From Paraspadella gotoi (taxonomy: Eukaryota > Chaetognatha): DNA of 64,000 nt. The stretch spans positions 14,514,770-14,578,769 of the forward strand of contig CM119271.1 of NCBI GenBank assembly GCA_051294375.1, given 5' to 3'. Positions within the stretch are counted from its first letter, which is position 1. Every line of letters starts with the position of its first letter. Below the pieces are notes generated by a model. That model saw nothing but the letters and a program-made list of their open reading frames with translations. It did not search any database and was not told the origin of the DNA. This document shows positions 11,493-23,494 of the stretch, in pieces. Made by a program: the position numbers and the translations under genes.

Positions 11493-11906
11493 GATTGTGA
11501 TTGCGGCGGCGATGTAGAGTTTTTTTTTTCCTTTTTTTTTGGGGGGGGGGCTGAGAAGATGAATGGAAGAAAAAAAACACGTTTACTTGACAAATAGAAT
11601 TCGAAACTTGGAAAACAATTCACGGTATTTTCGGTTTCTCGGACTGCGGTCGTTTGCATTGTTCAAGAAGAGGATTCAAACATTATTATCGTTATTCACT
11701 TATTGAGAACTTTTTTTCTGGACCTTAGACAGTGACCACCCAATGTCATCGGCGCGTTTATATAGGTACCATCACGCTTTTACCACCGTTACTGAGGGAA
11801 TTGAACTAGGAACTCGCGGTTGGTAAGCGAGTGTTCACTGTTTAGCTGTCCAAGCCATGTACGGAATGCGAATTTAGGATATCGCCCATGACTAGCCAAC
11901 ATTACC
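11493..11906. other. Intergenic between CKS1 and SMYD
   Basis: Starts with A/C homopolymer-rich sequence just upstream of the SMYD start and then contains SINE copy 3 (11720-11887), which ends about 20 bp from the CKS1 stop codon. No gene seen. Confidence 0.6.
11720..11887 (-). mobile_element. tRNA-like SINE, copy 3 (truncated)
   Basis: Diverged reverse-orientation copy sharing the head part with the copies at 541, 10110 and 19117. On the minus strand it keeps the tRNA-like hairpin CTCGC...GCGAG, with a loop like an anticodon arm, followed by AGTTCAATTCCC, a clear B-box. The 3' body is missing or eroded. Confidence 0.6.
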
Positions 11907-12259
11907 TTATACACCAGCTCCTTTCTTCGGCCTCCTAAACAAGAGGATGTGCGGTTCCGGCTCGTGCAGCATGTAGTGCACCCAACCGGGGGACATCTGC
12001 ACACCAAGGTTGCGCCACTCAGACTCGTTGAGCAGGTGTGTGGGCGGCACCATAGACGATATTTCCTGGAAAAGCGGAAAAGCTCACGTAAAGACGATTC
12101 ATTAACACATTTTTTTCTCCCAATTTAGAATGACCCTCTGATCCATCGAAGCCAGACCTGGGGTAAGGTCACGTGACGATACTCGTAACGTTCGTCGCAA
12201 TACTTGGCCGAGTAAAAGATGCTGTCGCCCCAACTGCCAGACTCCAAATCCTCCTCCAT
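11907..12259 (-). CDS. CKS1: Cyclin-dependent kinase regulatory subunit (Cks1/2)
   Basis: Two exons, 12158-12259 and 11907-12065, give 86 aa, the normal length for the family. The Cks signature is intact: [17 protein letters not shown] in exon 1, then [18 protein letters not shown] and [13 protein letters not shown] in exon 2, including the [10 protein letters not shown] hinge that allows strand exchange. The protein binds CDK-cyclin complexes, docks phosphorylated substrates, and in the Cks1 branch aids SCF-Skp2 recognition of p27. Cks1 and Cks2 cannot be separated here. The start is the only in-frame ATG before the conserved core. Confidence 0.95.
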
Positions 12260-13428
12260 CAATGTTTAGTCGGGTCAAACTTGTCGCCAGTCAATTTCTC
12301 ATCCATTTGGCAAAGAGAGAGGAAATGCGAAGCTCGACTTTAGTTTAACGACTACGTATGAGTATTGAGTAAGAATGACAAAATTGCACGCATTCAACTC
12401 TTCCATCAAAATTTCCAAGCAGTGCAAAATGTATCACAGAATAAAATACCATCTTAAAAGTAGATGATAATCAATTAATCATGCGTAATTTGTTTGGTAA
12501 GTCAAAAAAATTGGTATCTCTACTAGGAAATGACTCAACGTGTCAAGTAGTAATATTCTAATTATCAAAGAAATTATGAAAGTTCAGAAAAAAGTAGTAA
12601 TTGAATATTTATGGCGGTACGACTTATTGAGTTCCTATTTGTCAGGCGACGAAACAATCGCAAGACTTAATCTCGTATTTTTCTCCCGAGATTACTTTTC
12701 TCCCTACGACACATTAAGGTATCTAACAACAAATACCGCTCATCCCATCTGGATGCCGAAAGGATTTGAATCATCATTTCCAATTTTGACCACATTTACC
12801 TATTTCACTGATATCCATTTCATCTCTATTTATGACCATTCTTTAAAATCCTGTTGGACATCAATCCGACTAAAGTTACTCTACTTGGCGAATTACCAAA
12901 GCTAACAAAGTCTCTCTATTTTTTTTCTGTCAAAATAAAAAAAAAGCGGAAGAAGCGTAAATGTATTGTTCAATGTTCATATAAACCTAAGTAAATGAGT
13001 GAACTTTGTGAACGAACAAACAAAATAAATGAGAAACTGGCACTATATATAAAAGTCAAGGCGACGATCGCTATCACAACTCGTTCAAAATTCAAGTCCC
13101 TTTTACCCGTGAATAAAAAAAGCATCAATCGTGATACAATCAACGGGAGAATGGGCAAATGGGGAAGCGGAAGCTTCCAACGAGTTATTAAAGACAATTA
13201 GTAATTCAGTAGCGGTGATATGCCCAAGTACCTATAAAAGTATTTCTACGTCTGTTAGTACAGAATGTATTCCAAAGAAAGTCTACGTAAAAAAAAAAAG
13301 TTTCTTTTATCCGACATAATAAAATGTTTGTCTTAATAAAATTGCGGTTAAAATACAGTCGAGCCTCGAGAGGTGTGAGCTAAACCAGACTGACGAAATG
13401 GCGCGAAAAAAATGAAATCGCGAAATCT
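12260..13428. other. Intergenic, AT-rich
   Basis: About 1.2 kb between the CKS1 start and the FAM162 stop. The 121-codon plus frame at 12540-12905 starts at GTG, has no splice signals and a composition typical of AT-rich non-coding DNA. I see no gene. Confidence 0.55.
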
Positions 13429-13939
13429 TTACGATTTAGGATGGATGTTCATCGCTTCGGCGGTGGACTTTCCTCCGGAGGCCCCACGAGATCCCATGGA
13501 CTCGTGCCATTCCAAGTTGCTCCGGGTCACCGAATGACCTTGGTTGGCCTCGGCTTTAGCAAACTTGACCGCCCCGTAGCAGCCGAGAAGGGTCAGGAGC
13601 ATGAGCCCGTTGGCCAAGCGAATGCGCAACCATCCCCTGGCTGAATAAGAGACGAAGGGAAATAGAAAAGATTATTAGGATTATTATTAAGATAACTTAA
13701 GAGAGCTGCGGACATGATCGATCAAACAACCCCCCACCTTTCGACATTTGTCCCGTGGTGATGACTTCGGGAATCTCCGCGGCGGACTTAAACTGCCCCG
13801 ACCAGACGAGGGCCCTCCGCGTCCACTTGTTGGGGACATGCATCTCGGACGCGGCGACTCTCGAAGTGGAGAAGGCAGCGCGCGGCGCGGAGAATCGCCC
13901 CGCCAATTTCTCCAGCGTCGCGGTGATGAGCGAAGACAT
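13429..13939 (-). CDS. FAM162: FAM162-type mitochondrial membrane protein
   Basis: Two exons, 13738-13939 and 13429-13640, 137 aa. The core RRALVWSGQFKSAAEIPE matches the FAM162A/B motif (W-S-G-x-F, then EIP). A hydrophobic segment follows (GLMLLTLLGCYGAVKFA), then the charged stretch with SNLEWH. The Arg/Ser/Ala-rich N-terminus looks like a mitochondrial import sequence. FAM162A (HGTD-P) is a hypoxia-inducible mitochondrial protein tied to cell death in mammals; the role in invertebrates is not established. Phase is consistent across the single intron. Confidence 0.9.
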
Positions 13940-14276
13940 GGTATTGCGATTTCTCGACTGCAGATTTCATTCAGGAAAAAATACATTTCAAAACAATTTC
14001 GGAAATGAAAATGAAACAAAAAAAATCTTAGTCACTCGGTAGCTTTATTGCCATCTACATATAAAAAGCATGGTCGCATTATATAGAATTATTTAACATC
14101 AACTTTAATACAATAAAACCTGTGCCAAAAAGCGCATTGCTATGGTAAAATTTTTAAAAAGGAGACTAGTAGAACTAGTAGACTAGTAGAATCATCAACA
14201 GAGATAATCAATCATTGAATCTGAAAAAACACCCGTAGGATTTTTAGCGATATCACACGGGTTTTTATTTTTCGGT
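13940..14276. other. Intergenic between FAM162 and TPK1
   Basis: 337 bp, AT-rich, with a small direct repeat of ACTAGTAGA near 14165-14190. No gene or clear regulatory site seen. Confidence 0.55.
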
Positions 14277-16147
14277 TCACGATTTGACGCTTCTGTCGAG
14301 AATTTCCATCGTCCAAACTAAAGGGGCGTCAGTTTCGACGGTGACGACGGCGTCGTCTTTGTCGGCTCCGAAGGCGTAAGTGTTCGACGTAGACACGAGA
14401 TGACCGAAAGCGAGACGATCTTGCTTCAGGTTCCATCGAAGACCGGAAGTCGTAACGCGATTGGCGGGAGCGCCTTTTTTGAGGAAATGAGGAGACAATC
14501 CAGTGAATCTCTTTTAGAATAATAAAAAAAAAAACCAAAAAAAAACTGCCTTTTTAGTCGCCCCAATTTTAAGGGATCGAGATGATCGGCCGATCGACAC
14601 CCGACGGCCGCAATTCGAGAGGGCGATAATTCAATTGAGCTAATTAGATATATTTTCTGTCAGGTACTAGAAAATCGAAAATCAAAATTGATCGAATCCT
14701 AATTCGTTCGACCCCAAAAAAAAGGAGAGAGTGAATTCGCTAATCGATATTTCTTACTCCCTCCGTCCTCCCCCCCCCCCCATCTCCCCGACTCTTGATT
14801 ACCGAGGGGAATGAGACCGCAGGGTTGTCCGATCAAGTCTCGATCGACGAAGATCTCGTGACGACCCGGATGTAAGAGGAATGAAACGGAAGTCGCGTGA
14901 ACCATATAGATTGGGAGGTTAGGGAGAAATTTTTTGGCTAGAAAAAAAAAAAGATTTATATTTTATATGCTTATTACTAAATTTGCTTCAATGTTAAGTT
15001 CTCGATGTTTAAATCAGATAATATCAAAAGACAGAAGATATAAATCTGTATTCGCTTGCTATATTTAGACCCTTATAACTATATCCACTGCTACTAGAAT
15101 GAAAGTTAAGCTTGGTAGAAAAAATCTCGAGATAAAAACGAATTGGAAATCCTACGGTGGCGAATGATTTCTAACAAGTTTCACCTTCAAAGAGAGAGTT
15201 GAAGCAAGCGATGATTTGGTCGAACCTTCCACAGTTGTAGCCAAAGACGACGAGAGCGTCGAGCGAAGAAGACGGCAACGTCGAGATCAAACGGAGACCT
15301 ATGTATAATATAAAAAAAAAATCATATATAACTTTGGTCACCCCTCAAAAAATTATCCATTCCCACCCCTTTCTGTTCAGCCTCTTAGATATTATGATTT
15401 TTCATTAATGACTTTCTAACAGAAATGATGTGTGATATCTATTAGAAAACTAGGACAGATAGTAATCTAACCTTGTGTTGTATAGATGCTCCCTCTATTT
15501 CCAGAAGACAACACTGACTTCCCCTTCCCAAATTGAATTATTAGATAAATAAAACATTTTTAAGAAAGAAAGCAATATATATTTGATTAAATAATAAGAT
15601 TAAATACTAAATCCTTCATAAAATATAAAAATAGAAAATAGTGAAACAAGTAATTTGCAAATTTTCATAAAATGCGATATAAGAGTAAAGCAAATCAAAC
15701 TCAAAACTTACCCTTGGTAAAGTCCGTCTCGTCCTGGTCGGGCGTGTGCTCGATCCTCACTCCCTGAGACTTGTAGCTTTGAAGGATGTCGGGCAGAACC
15801 GAGTCGAAGTCTCCGCTGATGACGTCGGGCGGCGACATCTCGTCGCCCGTCGGCATCAGTGAATTCTCGTGAAGGTGATTGGCTGAAGGGGTTTAAGTTG
15901 GGAAGCGGGGGGTTTAGGAAAAACGCCCTTACCCACCATCCCATTTCCCCCCGCTCGCCTTACCCGCCCCGTCGAGGGCGAGTTTGAAGGGCGAGGCGTT
16001 CCACATTCGGTGGAGATGACGCATGTTTTTTCTGAGAGAAACGTTGAGTAGGACGACGCCCGTGCGCGGGTGGAGTCGCGGAACGAACAGAACTTCCAAG
16101 GGACGCCAGACTCGCGTCGAAGGCACGGAGGTGGAATCGGTTTCCAT
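14277..16147 (-). CDS. TPK1: Thiamine pyrophosphokinase
   Basis: Five exons: 15964-16147, 15712-15882, 15185-15298, 14803-14937, 14277-14473; 801 nt, 266 aa against about 243 in vertebrates. It converts thiamine plus ATP into thiamine pyrophosphate and AMP in the cytosol. Visible catalytic motifs are GDFDS (metal/ATP), [10 protein letters not shown], and [10 protein letters not shown] in place of the usual GxxGGRFDQ. The second domain shows [27 protein letters not shown] and [13 protein letters not shown]. The start is the first in-frame ATG, leaving a leader of similar length to known TPK1. The GG-to-NC change before GRFDQ is unusual but conservative in position. Confidence 0.95.
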
Positions 16148-16493
16148 CGCAAAAGAGGAAATGTTTTTGGTCAACGTTTTTGATTTTTTCCTTCTCCGCT
16201 TTACCCTTTGATCTTTCAACGGAACATATTTCCGCAAAAATTAATTTTCCCCAAAACTACCGTCGCTATCTAAACGTGAATTTTTTAGGATTTCCATGAA
16301 TGAAAAAAAGACTAGAAAAAGAGCGCGAAAAGAAATTTCATGGCAGGCTCGAGTGGAATGAGGTTTAAAACGAATACGCACTTGACATGAGCGCGACCAA
16401 TCATTGTTTATGTTGAGCCGCGTAAATAAGAAGTAATTAGTCTATTTTCTGTAAAGTTAGGAACGAAGACGAAGAATTTCGCTTCCACTTTCG
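16148..16493. other. Intergenic between TPK1 and BET1
   Basis: 346 bp holding the TPK1 upstream flank and the BET1 3' flank. No gene seen. Confidence 0.55.
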
Positions 16494-16980
16494 CTAAATC
16501 CATCGAATGAAAACATAACAGACGAAAAAGACGAAGAGCGCGAAGAGGATCATGTACCAGATGATCTTGTGGTGTCCGGCCTTGGAGATGCTCGTCAACC
16601 GGGCAATGGTGGACTGAAGAAGGCCGCCCGAAGAGTCGAACTCGTCGTCCATTTCCCCGAGGAGTCGGTTTTGGCCGCGGACTTCGTTCCCGATGTCGAT
16701 CGTCAGCGACTTGAGGGCTCGGACCTGAGGTAAAGATGGGGTTATTTTAATAATATATTTAATATTAAATTATAAGTTAACGTCCTTTCCTCACAAAACA
16801 ACCAACCACCATCCAGACTCAGTCCACCCACTTTTCCTCCTTTACTAAACTCACCTTTCCGCTGAGTTCGTCGGCCATTCGGTCGTTCTCCTGTTCCATC
16901 ATCTGATGAGAGGCGAAGTCGTCGTTCCTCAGATGATGATACTGATGACCGCCCGCCGAAGACTGAGCCGCGCGACGCAT
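16494..16980 (-). CDS. BET1: BET1 Golgi vesicle SNARE
   Basis: Two exons, 16855-16980 and 16494-16724, 118 aa, the usual BET1 length. It starts MRRA, then the SNARE motif spans roughly residues 30-92, with the zero-layer glutamine in the RGQNRLLGEMDDEFD segment. A C-terminal anchor is rich in Phe, Leu and Val (residues about 96-115). BET1 is a Qc-SNARE for ER-to-Golgi fusion with syntaxin-5, Sec22b and membrin. Its immediate neighbour COPB2 acts in the same pathway, but the two genes have separate starts and a 642 bp gap. Confidence 0.95.
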
Positions 16981-17622
16981 TTTTTTTATCGAATGTTTTA
17001 AATGTCACTTAGTTAAAATCTCAATGATCGATCGACATCAACGTTTGGATTTCAAGTTATGACATCCATCCCTGCAAGTGTCTAGAGCTCCAACCACAAC
17101 TAGGAAAAAAAATGACTGCGCCAATTTTTTTTTTAAAGTTTAAGAACAAAAAAAAAAAAAAGGTTATACAAAAGCGATTTGGATCTAATCGTTAAACGTC
17201 AAAAAGGCGCCCAAATATAGTGAAAGAGACAAACGCGGACTAGATGTTTGGGCGTGGATGATAAACGGGGTTGAAGGGGAAAAGGGGAGGCGCGTCGCAG
17301 GAATCGCGTGGAATGTGAACATGCGGCTCACATCGGTTCACCGCTTTTAAACTTAATTTGGGGGGAGGGGGGGGCGGTTCATAACTAGTTCACTGGCAGA
17401 GTCGCTGACCAGGCTATATGCAGTGTCACATTTCTCGAATCCTCGATTAAAAAAACTAATTGTAACTTTTCGATTTCTCGTCGCAATTGGAATATAACTT
17501 CATAAAACTACATTCATAGTAAAAGGGAATTTTTTTTCTTGGCTTCGATTCCACGTGGGGGGGGCGAATTCTGCGCTACGACGGAGAAGACGGACGATCC
17601 GGACTGACGGACTGACGGACGG
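16981..17622. other. Intergenic between BET1 and COPB2
   Basis: 642 bp of mixed composition with A/T runs and a G-rich patch near 17360-17375. No gene seen. Confidence 0.55.
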
Positions 17623-17724
17623 TCAATCGTCGTTGAGAAGATCCTCTTCGAAGTCGACGTCTCCGTCGTCGCCGACGCCCAAATTTAAATTGTCCAAATC
17701 CAATTCGAGTTCCGCGTTTCGCGA

Positions 17725-17765
<41 letters not shown>

Positions 17766-20700
17766 ATTTCACGGGAGAATCAGATGGCGGCGTCATCTTC
17801 GAAATATGAATTACAGTAAATCGTTCGGATTATTTAATTAATCTAATTTAATTAATCTCACCATCTCGTCGTCGTCGTCGAGTCCCGATTCGTTCGAGAG
17901 CGACGGCCCCTTCGCTCCTGAGCACAAAACGCAACAAATTAAATATTAAATAAGCAAACGTACGACAACATTTACGACGACGACAATCCCCCTTCCCATC
18001 CTACGGACCCGGAGCGAGGTCCAAGTCCTGGCCGGCGGCGATGGCGGCTGCGACTTCGGCGGCGATGTCCCGCTCGTGGTTGGGGGTGACCGAGGTGAAG
18101 GCGAGCGCGGGGATACGGGTGCGTCGCTCCGTCTTCAAGTAGGCCTCCGCCTGAGGAATGAGAAAAAGAAAGAAAGGCGGCGAAGATGAGCTAAAGATTA
18201 AAAAAAGAGATCTTTGTCCATCGTTCGTTGACTTCGTTTGTCACGAAATTCGATCGCGAAAATGTCGTTCTGGCGAGGCGAAGCGAGGCCAGTTTAGCGA
18301 TCCACATGAAATCGAATCATTAATCATTCATTAATGGAGGGGGAGAGAGAGAAAGAGAGGGAGAGAGAGAGAGAGAGAGAGACATTAAGCACCTGGAAAT
18401 TGTCCCTGAGACCCGGGAACAGGTTCTCGTAGTCGGTCGGATCAGCGAGAGCCTCCGACGCCTTCTTGTTTGTCTTGGCGAGAGACTCGCGCCAGAGAGA
18501 AACGACTCGGGAGATTTGAGAAGGGAGGTAAGTCCGGGCGAAGAAGGCCGCTTCAGGGAGTCTGGGGGAGGATTGGATTTATTGTTGTTAAGTTATCAAA
18601 CTATCGCCACAAAAAGTAACTAGTAAGTTACAGTCTCAATGTAATTTCTTTCGATTTGTTGCAAGTTTTAGTTATAACGTTTTTTTATTTTTTAAAAACA
18701 ACGGTAAATTTGAAGCAAAAATTTTTCGGCTCTGATGAGAGCCCTCTTCAGCGAGAAAAATATTTGTCGCGCCGAAACATAACCGTTATTTTTGTTTCAA
18801 ATTTACCGTTGTTTTTAAACAATAAAAAAACGTTATAACTAAAAGTCTCAAATAAATAACTTCAATTTAAAATTAGAATTAGGTATTTAGATTAGGCTCA
18901 TTAGGTTAGCTTAACAAATTTAAGAGAAAGGCATTTCAACCTTCTTGGTACCTAAATCTAATTTAACATTGCCAAACAAGCTATCTTGAAATATTCCTGA
19001 CCAAAATGAAAAACGAGCAAACAATGAGCAACACCTGCCACCCGAACGATCAATTCATTTTCTATAAAGAATTCCCTTCGAAAAATTAAACCCGTTCGAC
19101 AAGAAAAACGTCTCTTGTGGCGAATCCTAAATTCGCCTCCCGTATAGCTTGGTGAAACTCAGCTCGTCCCATTGGCTTGGACCCCTCACGGTCACGCTGG
19201 TTAAAGTGTGATGGTGTTGGCATAAACACGCCAGTGACATGGGGTGGTCACTGCAGGTCCAAAGCCGTGAGCGCCAGCTGTCAGGAGATGCCTCACACCC
19301 CAGGCATCACACATGTCCCTCCATTGCCATACTCTTACCATTGCTGGAATAAGCAAATCTTATTAAGTAAATTATATTATTGTATACCTGTTCGACGAGA
19401 TGAGGGTCTCCAAACATTCTTCTAATTTCCCCAAAACGAAGTTGGAAAGAAAGGCGACGTTTTGCTGTCCGGATTCTGCAGCCGACGCCCCCAGCTTGCC
19501 GACCATGTCCGCGTTGCCAGAGGCGGAGGCCAACAGCAGCAGCCCGCCAAAGTCCTGAGCGCGATGTAGGCATTCCTGCGCCAACCGGAAGTCGCATTTG
19601 GACGTTGCCAGTTCCGCCAACTGCTTCCACTTCTGTTCCGACTGAGGGGAAAATGGGCAAATCCACGTTGCAAAAGGCAAATAACATCAACTTCATTCAA
19701 CAAGAACTGACCTCAGCCTCTACTGCCAGCTCATGAGCGATATCAAGTTCACCCAAGTTCAACGCCAGGTCGAACTTGTGCTCAGGATCAGTCGTGACCG
19801 ACAAGGCTTGAGAACGGAAGCCTGAATAAAGATTGATAAGAGATAGTAGATATAGATAGACGTCGATAAATAATATATATTGGTTGTACCAATTTCATAT
19901 ATACAAAATGCCCCTACCTTGCTTTTCTAAGAAATGCGCGACTCGCGTTCTCTGCTCTTTTTGAATCGTCGGTAAGATTCTATCGGCCGAGTCGAAGTCG
20001 CCTCGCATCACCGCCGTCTGATACTCCATCACAGACAACAGCACCTGGTAGATGGGGGGAAAAGAAAATGAAGTCATTCGTCCATCGATTGCCAATCGCC
20101 ACATCCTTTCGCAACAGCTTCACCTGAAAGGAGACGATGTTGAGGTCCTTGTCGCCGAGGTAGACCCGGTTGTCCTTAGGGATGTAACCGAGAAGATAGA
20201 GAACGCGGTCGAGGTGAGAGATGGTCACAATTTCCCCGCCGACGTAGTAGTTGAGGCGGTTCACCGAGTTGGTGTAGAGGAAACAGTCGCCGACCCACAA
20301 GCCTGAGAACGGTGAAGTTAATGTTAATATTTTAGCGGTCTAAACAACAACCACAACAACAACTCGTTGACCAAACAACCACTTAACGGTTAACAGTTAA
20401 ACCTGACCTTGTAATCTCGTTTACCGATTCATGATTTTCTCTATTGTTATGCTTATGACCATTGTAACCTTTTTTACTGTTTTGTTTTTATGCTTCCTTT
20501 TTTGTTGAGTAAAGTCACCACAATATACAGATAAATGAATGAGAGTAAAACCGGATTCGTAATTCGTCTTATGACTCGCAAATTGTTACAGTAACCTTAC
20601 TTCTTCTCTTTAAAGGGCCAGTCGGCAAACACGGTAACTTTGACCTAGCTTTGGAAATGACCTTAGACCTGACTGGACACAGTAATAAGAGATCGTATGT

Positions 20701-23494
20701 GAAATTCTACCTCTTCACAAGATCACACTATTATGACCTCCATCACAGTTTATTATTATCTCTATTTTTCGTCTTCTACAAAGGTCAATTGGGACATAAT
20801 TCAAATATAATTGGCCTCAATCAATCAGTCAACAGCAACTGACCCGTCTTGACGATCTCCTGGATTTCGCCGACGACGTCGAATGCGTCCTCGATCCCGT
20901 CTTCGGTCACGCCCTCCTTGGACTGCTGCGCCTTGGTCACCGCCTCAGCAGAGAAGCGCAGCACGAAGAAGGACTCTTCCGTTGCTATGGTGACCAATTC
21001 GCCCGACTCGTTCCAGTAGATGTGGCGAGGGGTGATTTCGATGCGTCTGGAGAAGAAATTGCGTAAATAATTAATTAATTAATTAATTAATATTTAACAG
21101 TCTGAAAGGGATTCTCTAACCTGACGAGTTCCGTGGATTCCCAATCGTAAAATGCGAGTCCAGTTGGAGACTTGACGCCCAACATGTTTCCGCCGTAGAG
21201 ACCCTCGGCGCCGAAGTCGGGCTTGAAGGACTTGCGCTCCTTGAAGTTCTTGAAAATTTTCACCTGGAGGGAAAAAAACAAGTTTTCATTGTCCAATACA
21301 TCGTTCTGAATGATTGTTAAATGTCGATGTCTAACCTGACTGGTGTTTTCCCTGATGGCGTATTCGCTGCTATCGTGAGACCAAACGAATTCCTGAAAAG
21401 AGAAAATACTCGGAATTCATCCCCGTGAGTTTTGATCAATATGATAAATATTAATAATAATATCTCCGAATCCATCTTCCTCCATCATCACCTGCGCGGA
21501 TCCAAAGCTCTTGTTCCTGAGCGCCATCGAGGTGTAGATGATGTATTCTCCGTCGCCGCAGACGACCACGAAGCGACCGTTGGGATTGTGGCTGATCGTC
21601 TAAAGGGAAAGAAACGGACAATATCGAAAGGATGCTCTCCGATTTCTTATAGCATTAAATGTAAGAAAGTTACCTGTGGATATATTTCGCAAGATCCCAT
21701 GTCTTTAAAATCAAGAGGGAGCCTTTCGCCATCCTTGGTATCGGCCTCCGAACCCAGGGCTTTGATGTTGGCCTTGAAAAATTTTACGTAATCATTAAAA
21801 ATAATTCACATATGTGGAAGACGATGCTGCGAGCAGTTGCACACAAGTTCCCGAACTTCGGATCGGGCTGTAGTTAGTCACTACAGGTGGGTTAGACGCC
21901 CCGTCGAGCTTTCTTGTGTGAATCAGCAGGGCGCGAACCCGAGTCCTTTGGGTTGGGAGGAGCTCGTGCTACCTCCGGCGCCATAGGAGCTGCTGATTCT
22001 CGGACGAGTAACGGGGTATGAAATACTACCACTACACATATTAAGTTTAGCTACTTCTTCGACGACCTGCTGAATCTCCGAATGTTTGGCCCAGATTATC
22101 TTCCCGTTGGAGTCCATGGACATTGCGGGCTCTTCTCGACCCAATTTAATGAGAACGCTGCCCTCGTCGTATCCAAGGGCGACGTTGTTGGAGCCCCGTT
22201 GGACCGAGATGCACCACCCGCGCTCCAGACCGTAATTCAAGGTCGTCTCCAGTCTAAGCGGGCGTCAAAAGAATTCTTTAAACTGTAGCTCAAACCCTCA
22301 TTTCAGTTCTAATAAACTGTTCCAATTGTTCCCATCACCTATAAGTGTTTGCGTGCCAAACGCGGAAGGTTCCGTCCTCGGATCCGGTCAAGATTATGGG
22401 CAGCTCGGGATGAAAAGCCACGGCGGAGATGTTTTGGGCGTGGCCTTCCAAAGTCTGAAAAATCATTCGAGCATAAGCGAGTTTCAATCATTAGAACCTA
22501 CTCTTTCTCCCGTCGCCTCACTTAATTTTACCTGCACGCAAGTCTTGTTCTGATAATCCCAAATCTTGACGAGTCGATCGTCGGCGCCGGAGATGAGGTA
22601 AGGCTTATCCCCGCCCGTGTAGTAGTCGAGGCAGTTGACGCCCTTCTCGTGTCCCTCGAGGGTGAAGTTGGCCTGAGCGGAGCCGAGTTGCCAGACCTTG
22701 ACGAGGCGATCGAGGGAGGCCGAAGCGAAGGTGTTGTTGTCCTTGGGGTTGAAGATCACCTGGAGGAGGAGAGGGATTGTCGACGTGAAAAGTGATATCG
22801 CGTTTCCCTGTCAAAATATCATACTAGTCATACCTGCATGACGTAATGCGTGTGACCTTCGAAAACTTGCGTGCAGGTCCACTTTTTGTCCCAGTCCCAC
22901 AGCTTGATCAGCATGTCGTCGCTAAATCGGAACGAAAGTTTGTTTAATATTTATAAAAAAAATTTTTCCTGTATAAAATTTACGAAATTAAGAATATTCA
23001 ACTCGCCTGGATGTTAGAATAAATGGCTGAGTCGGGTGAATGGCGATGGAGCGGATGTAGTCGGAATGAGCCTCGAAGGAATGGGCGCGCTCCAGCGTGT
23101 TGTAGTTGAAGACCCGGATCTGCATGTCGTCGGAGCCGGCGATGACCCAGTGCTTCCTGGAGATGTCAAAGGGAAGGTCGGGTTAAATTAAATATTAATC
23201 ATATTTAACTGTGATTTGATCAATTACAATACATAAATTGTTTTCACTCCACAATATTTAATATTTATTCTTCCCCTCCCCTTTTCCTGACCTTGCGACG
23301 AACTTGGCCGCCCTGACCGGGAGGTCGCAAACTTCGAAGGACTTGACGAGCTGTTGCGTCTCGTGGTTCCAGACGTGGACGTTGCCGTTATATAGGGAGG
23401 CCAACATCCAGGCCTCCGTCGGGTGGAGGTCGACCGACTTGACGCGGTCCGACCTGGCCGACAACTTGCGCTTTATGTCCAATCGAAGAGGCAT
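17623..23494 (-). CDS. COPB2: Coatomer subunit beta-prime
   Basis: Nineteen exons: 23292-23494, 23007-23156, 22834-22921, 22532-22759, 22339-22454, 22067-22253, 21674-21772, 21492-21599, 21336-21392, 21121-21263, 20844-21046, 20124-20302, 19918-20044, 19712-19821, 19388-19641, 18393-18561, 18009-18150, 17862-17917, 17623-17796. Total 2,793 nt, 930 aa (about 906 in vertebrates). The N-terminus [20 protein letters not shown] is near-invariant. WD40 repeats fill residues 1 to about 300, then a second propeller, then the alpha-solenoid (exons 13-16), and an acidic tail ending [12 protein letters not shown] coats retrograde Golgi vesicles; beta-prime binds KKxx cargo signals. Odd points: exon 2 ends with a GC donor, exon 19 has a polyalanine run, and intron 15 holds a SINE and a foldback repeat. 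Confidence 0.97.
17725..17765 (-). repeat. (GCC)n polyalanine tract in COPB2 exon 19
   Basis: A pure trinucleotide run coding for a run of alanines between SDSPVKS and the acidic tail. Vertebrate COPB2 has no such run, so it is probably a slippage expansion in a tolerant linker. Confidence 0.85.
18670..18840. repeat. Imperfect inverted repeat with hammerhead-like core
   Basis: Arms 18670-18723 and about 18788-18840 are near-perfect complements (both ends show AGTTATAACG/CGTTATAACT). On the minus strand the spacer reads CTGAAGA (18751-18745), one extra G, a 6 bp stem II (GGCTCT/AGAGCC) and GAAA. This is the same order as at 6577-6583 and 61059-61108. It lies in COPB2 intron 15 in the sense orientation. 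A stem III is weak here, only an A/T run. Confidence 0.55.
19117..19313 (+). mobile_element. tRNA-like SINE, copy 4
   Basis: Begins GTGGCGAATCC and ends at CCAGGCATCACACATG. The 3' body matches copies at 541 and 10110 closely. Relative to copy 2 the segment holding the A box is replaced or deleted (AGCTTGGTGAAACTCAGC instead), and only part of the B box remains. It is inserted in COPB2 intron 15. Confidence 0.7.
23005..23006 (-). promoter_or_regulatory. Non-canonical GC splice donor, COPB2 intron 2
   Basis: The junction reads CATCCAG|GCGAGT. Only this boundary joins exon 2 (ends ..ILTSS) in phase 2 to exon 3 ([11 protein letters not shown]), as family conservation demands. The rest of the site is a strong consensus, as is typical of GC-AG introns. 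Confidence 0.85.

Noticed and set aside
12540-12905. 121-codon plus-strand open frame
   Set aside because: Starts at GTG, AT-rich residue bias, no splice sites or recognisable motif; probably chance in non-coding DNA.
21923-22066. Extension of COPB2 exon 6 past its donor
   Set aside because: Intron read-through; the family sequence continues at 21772 ([11 protein letters not shown]), not in this stretch.
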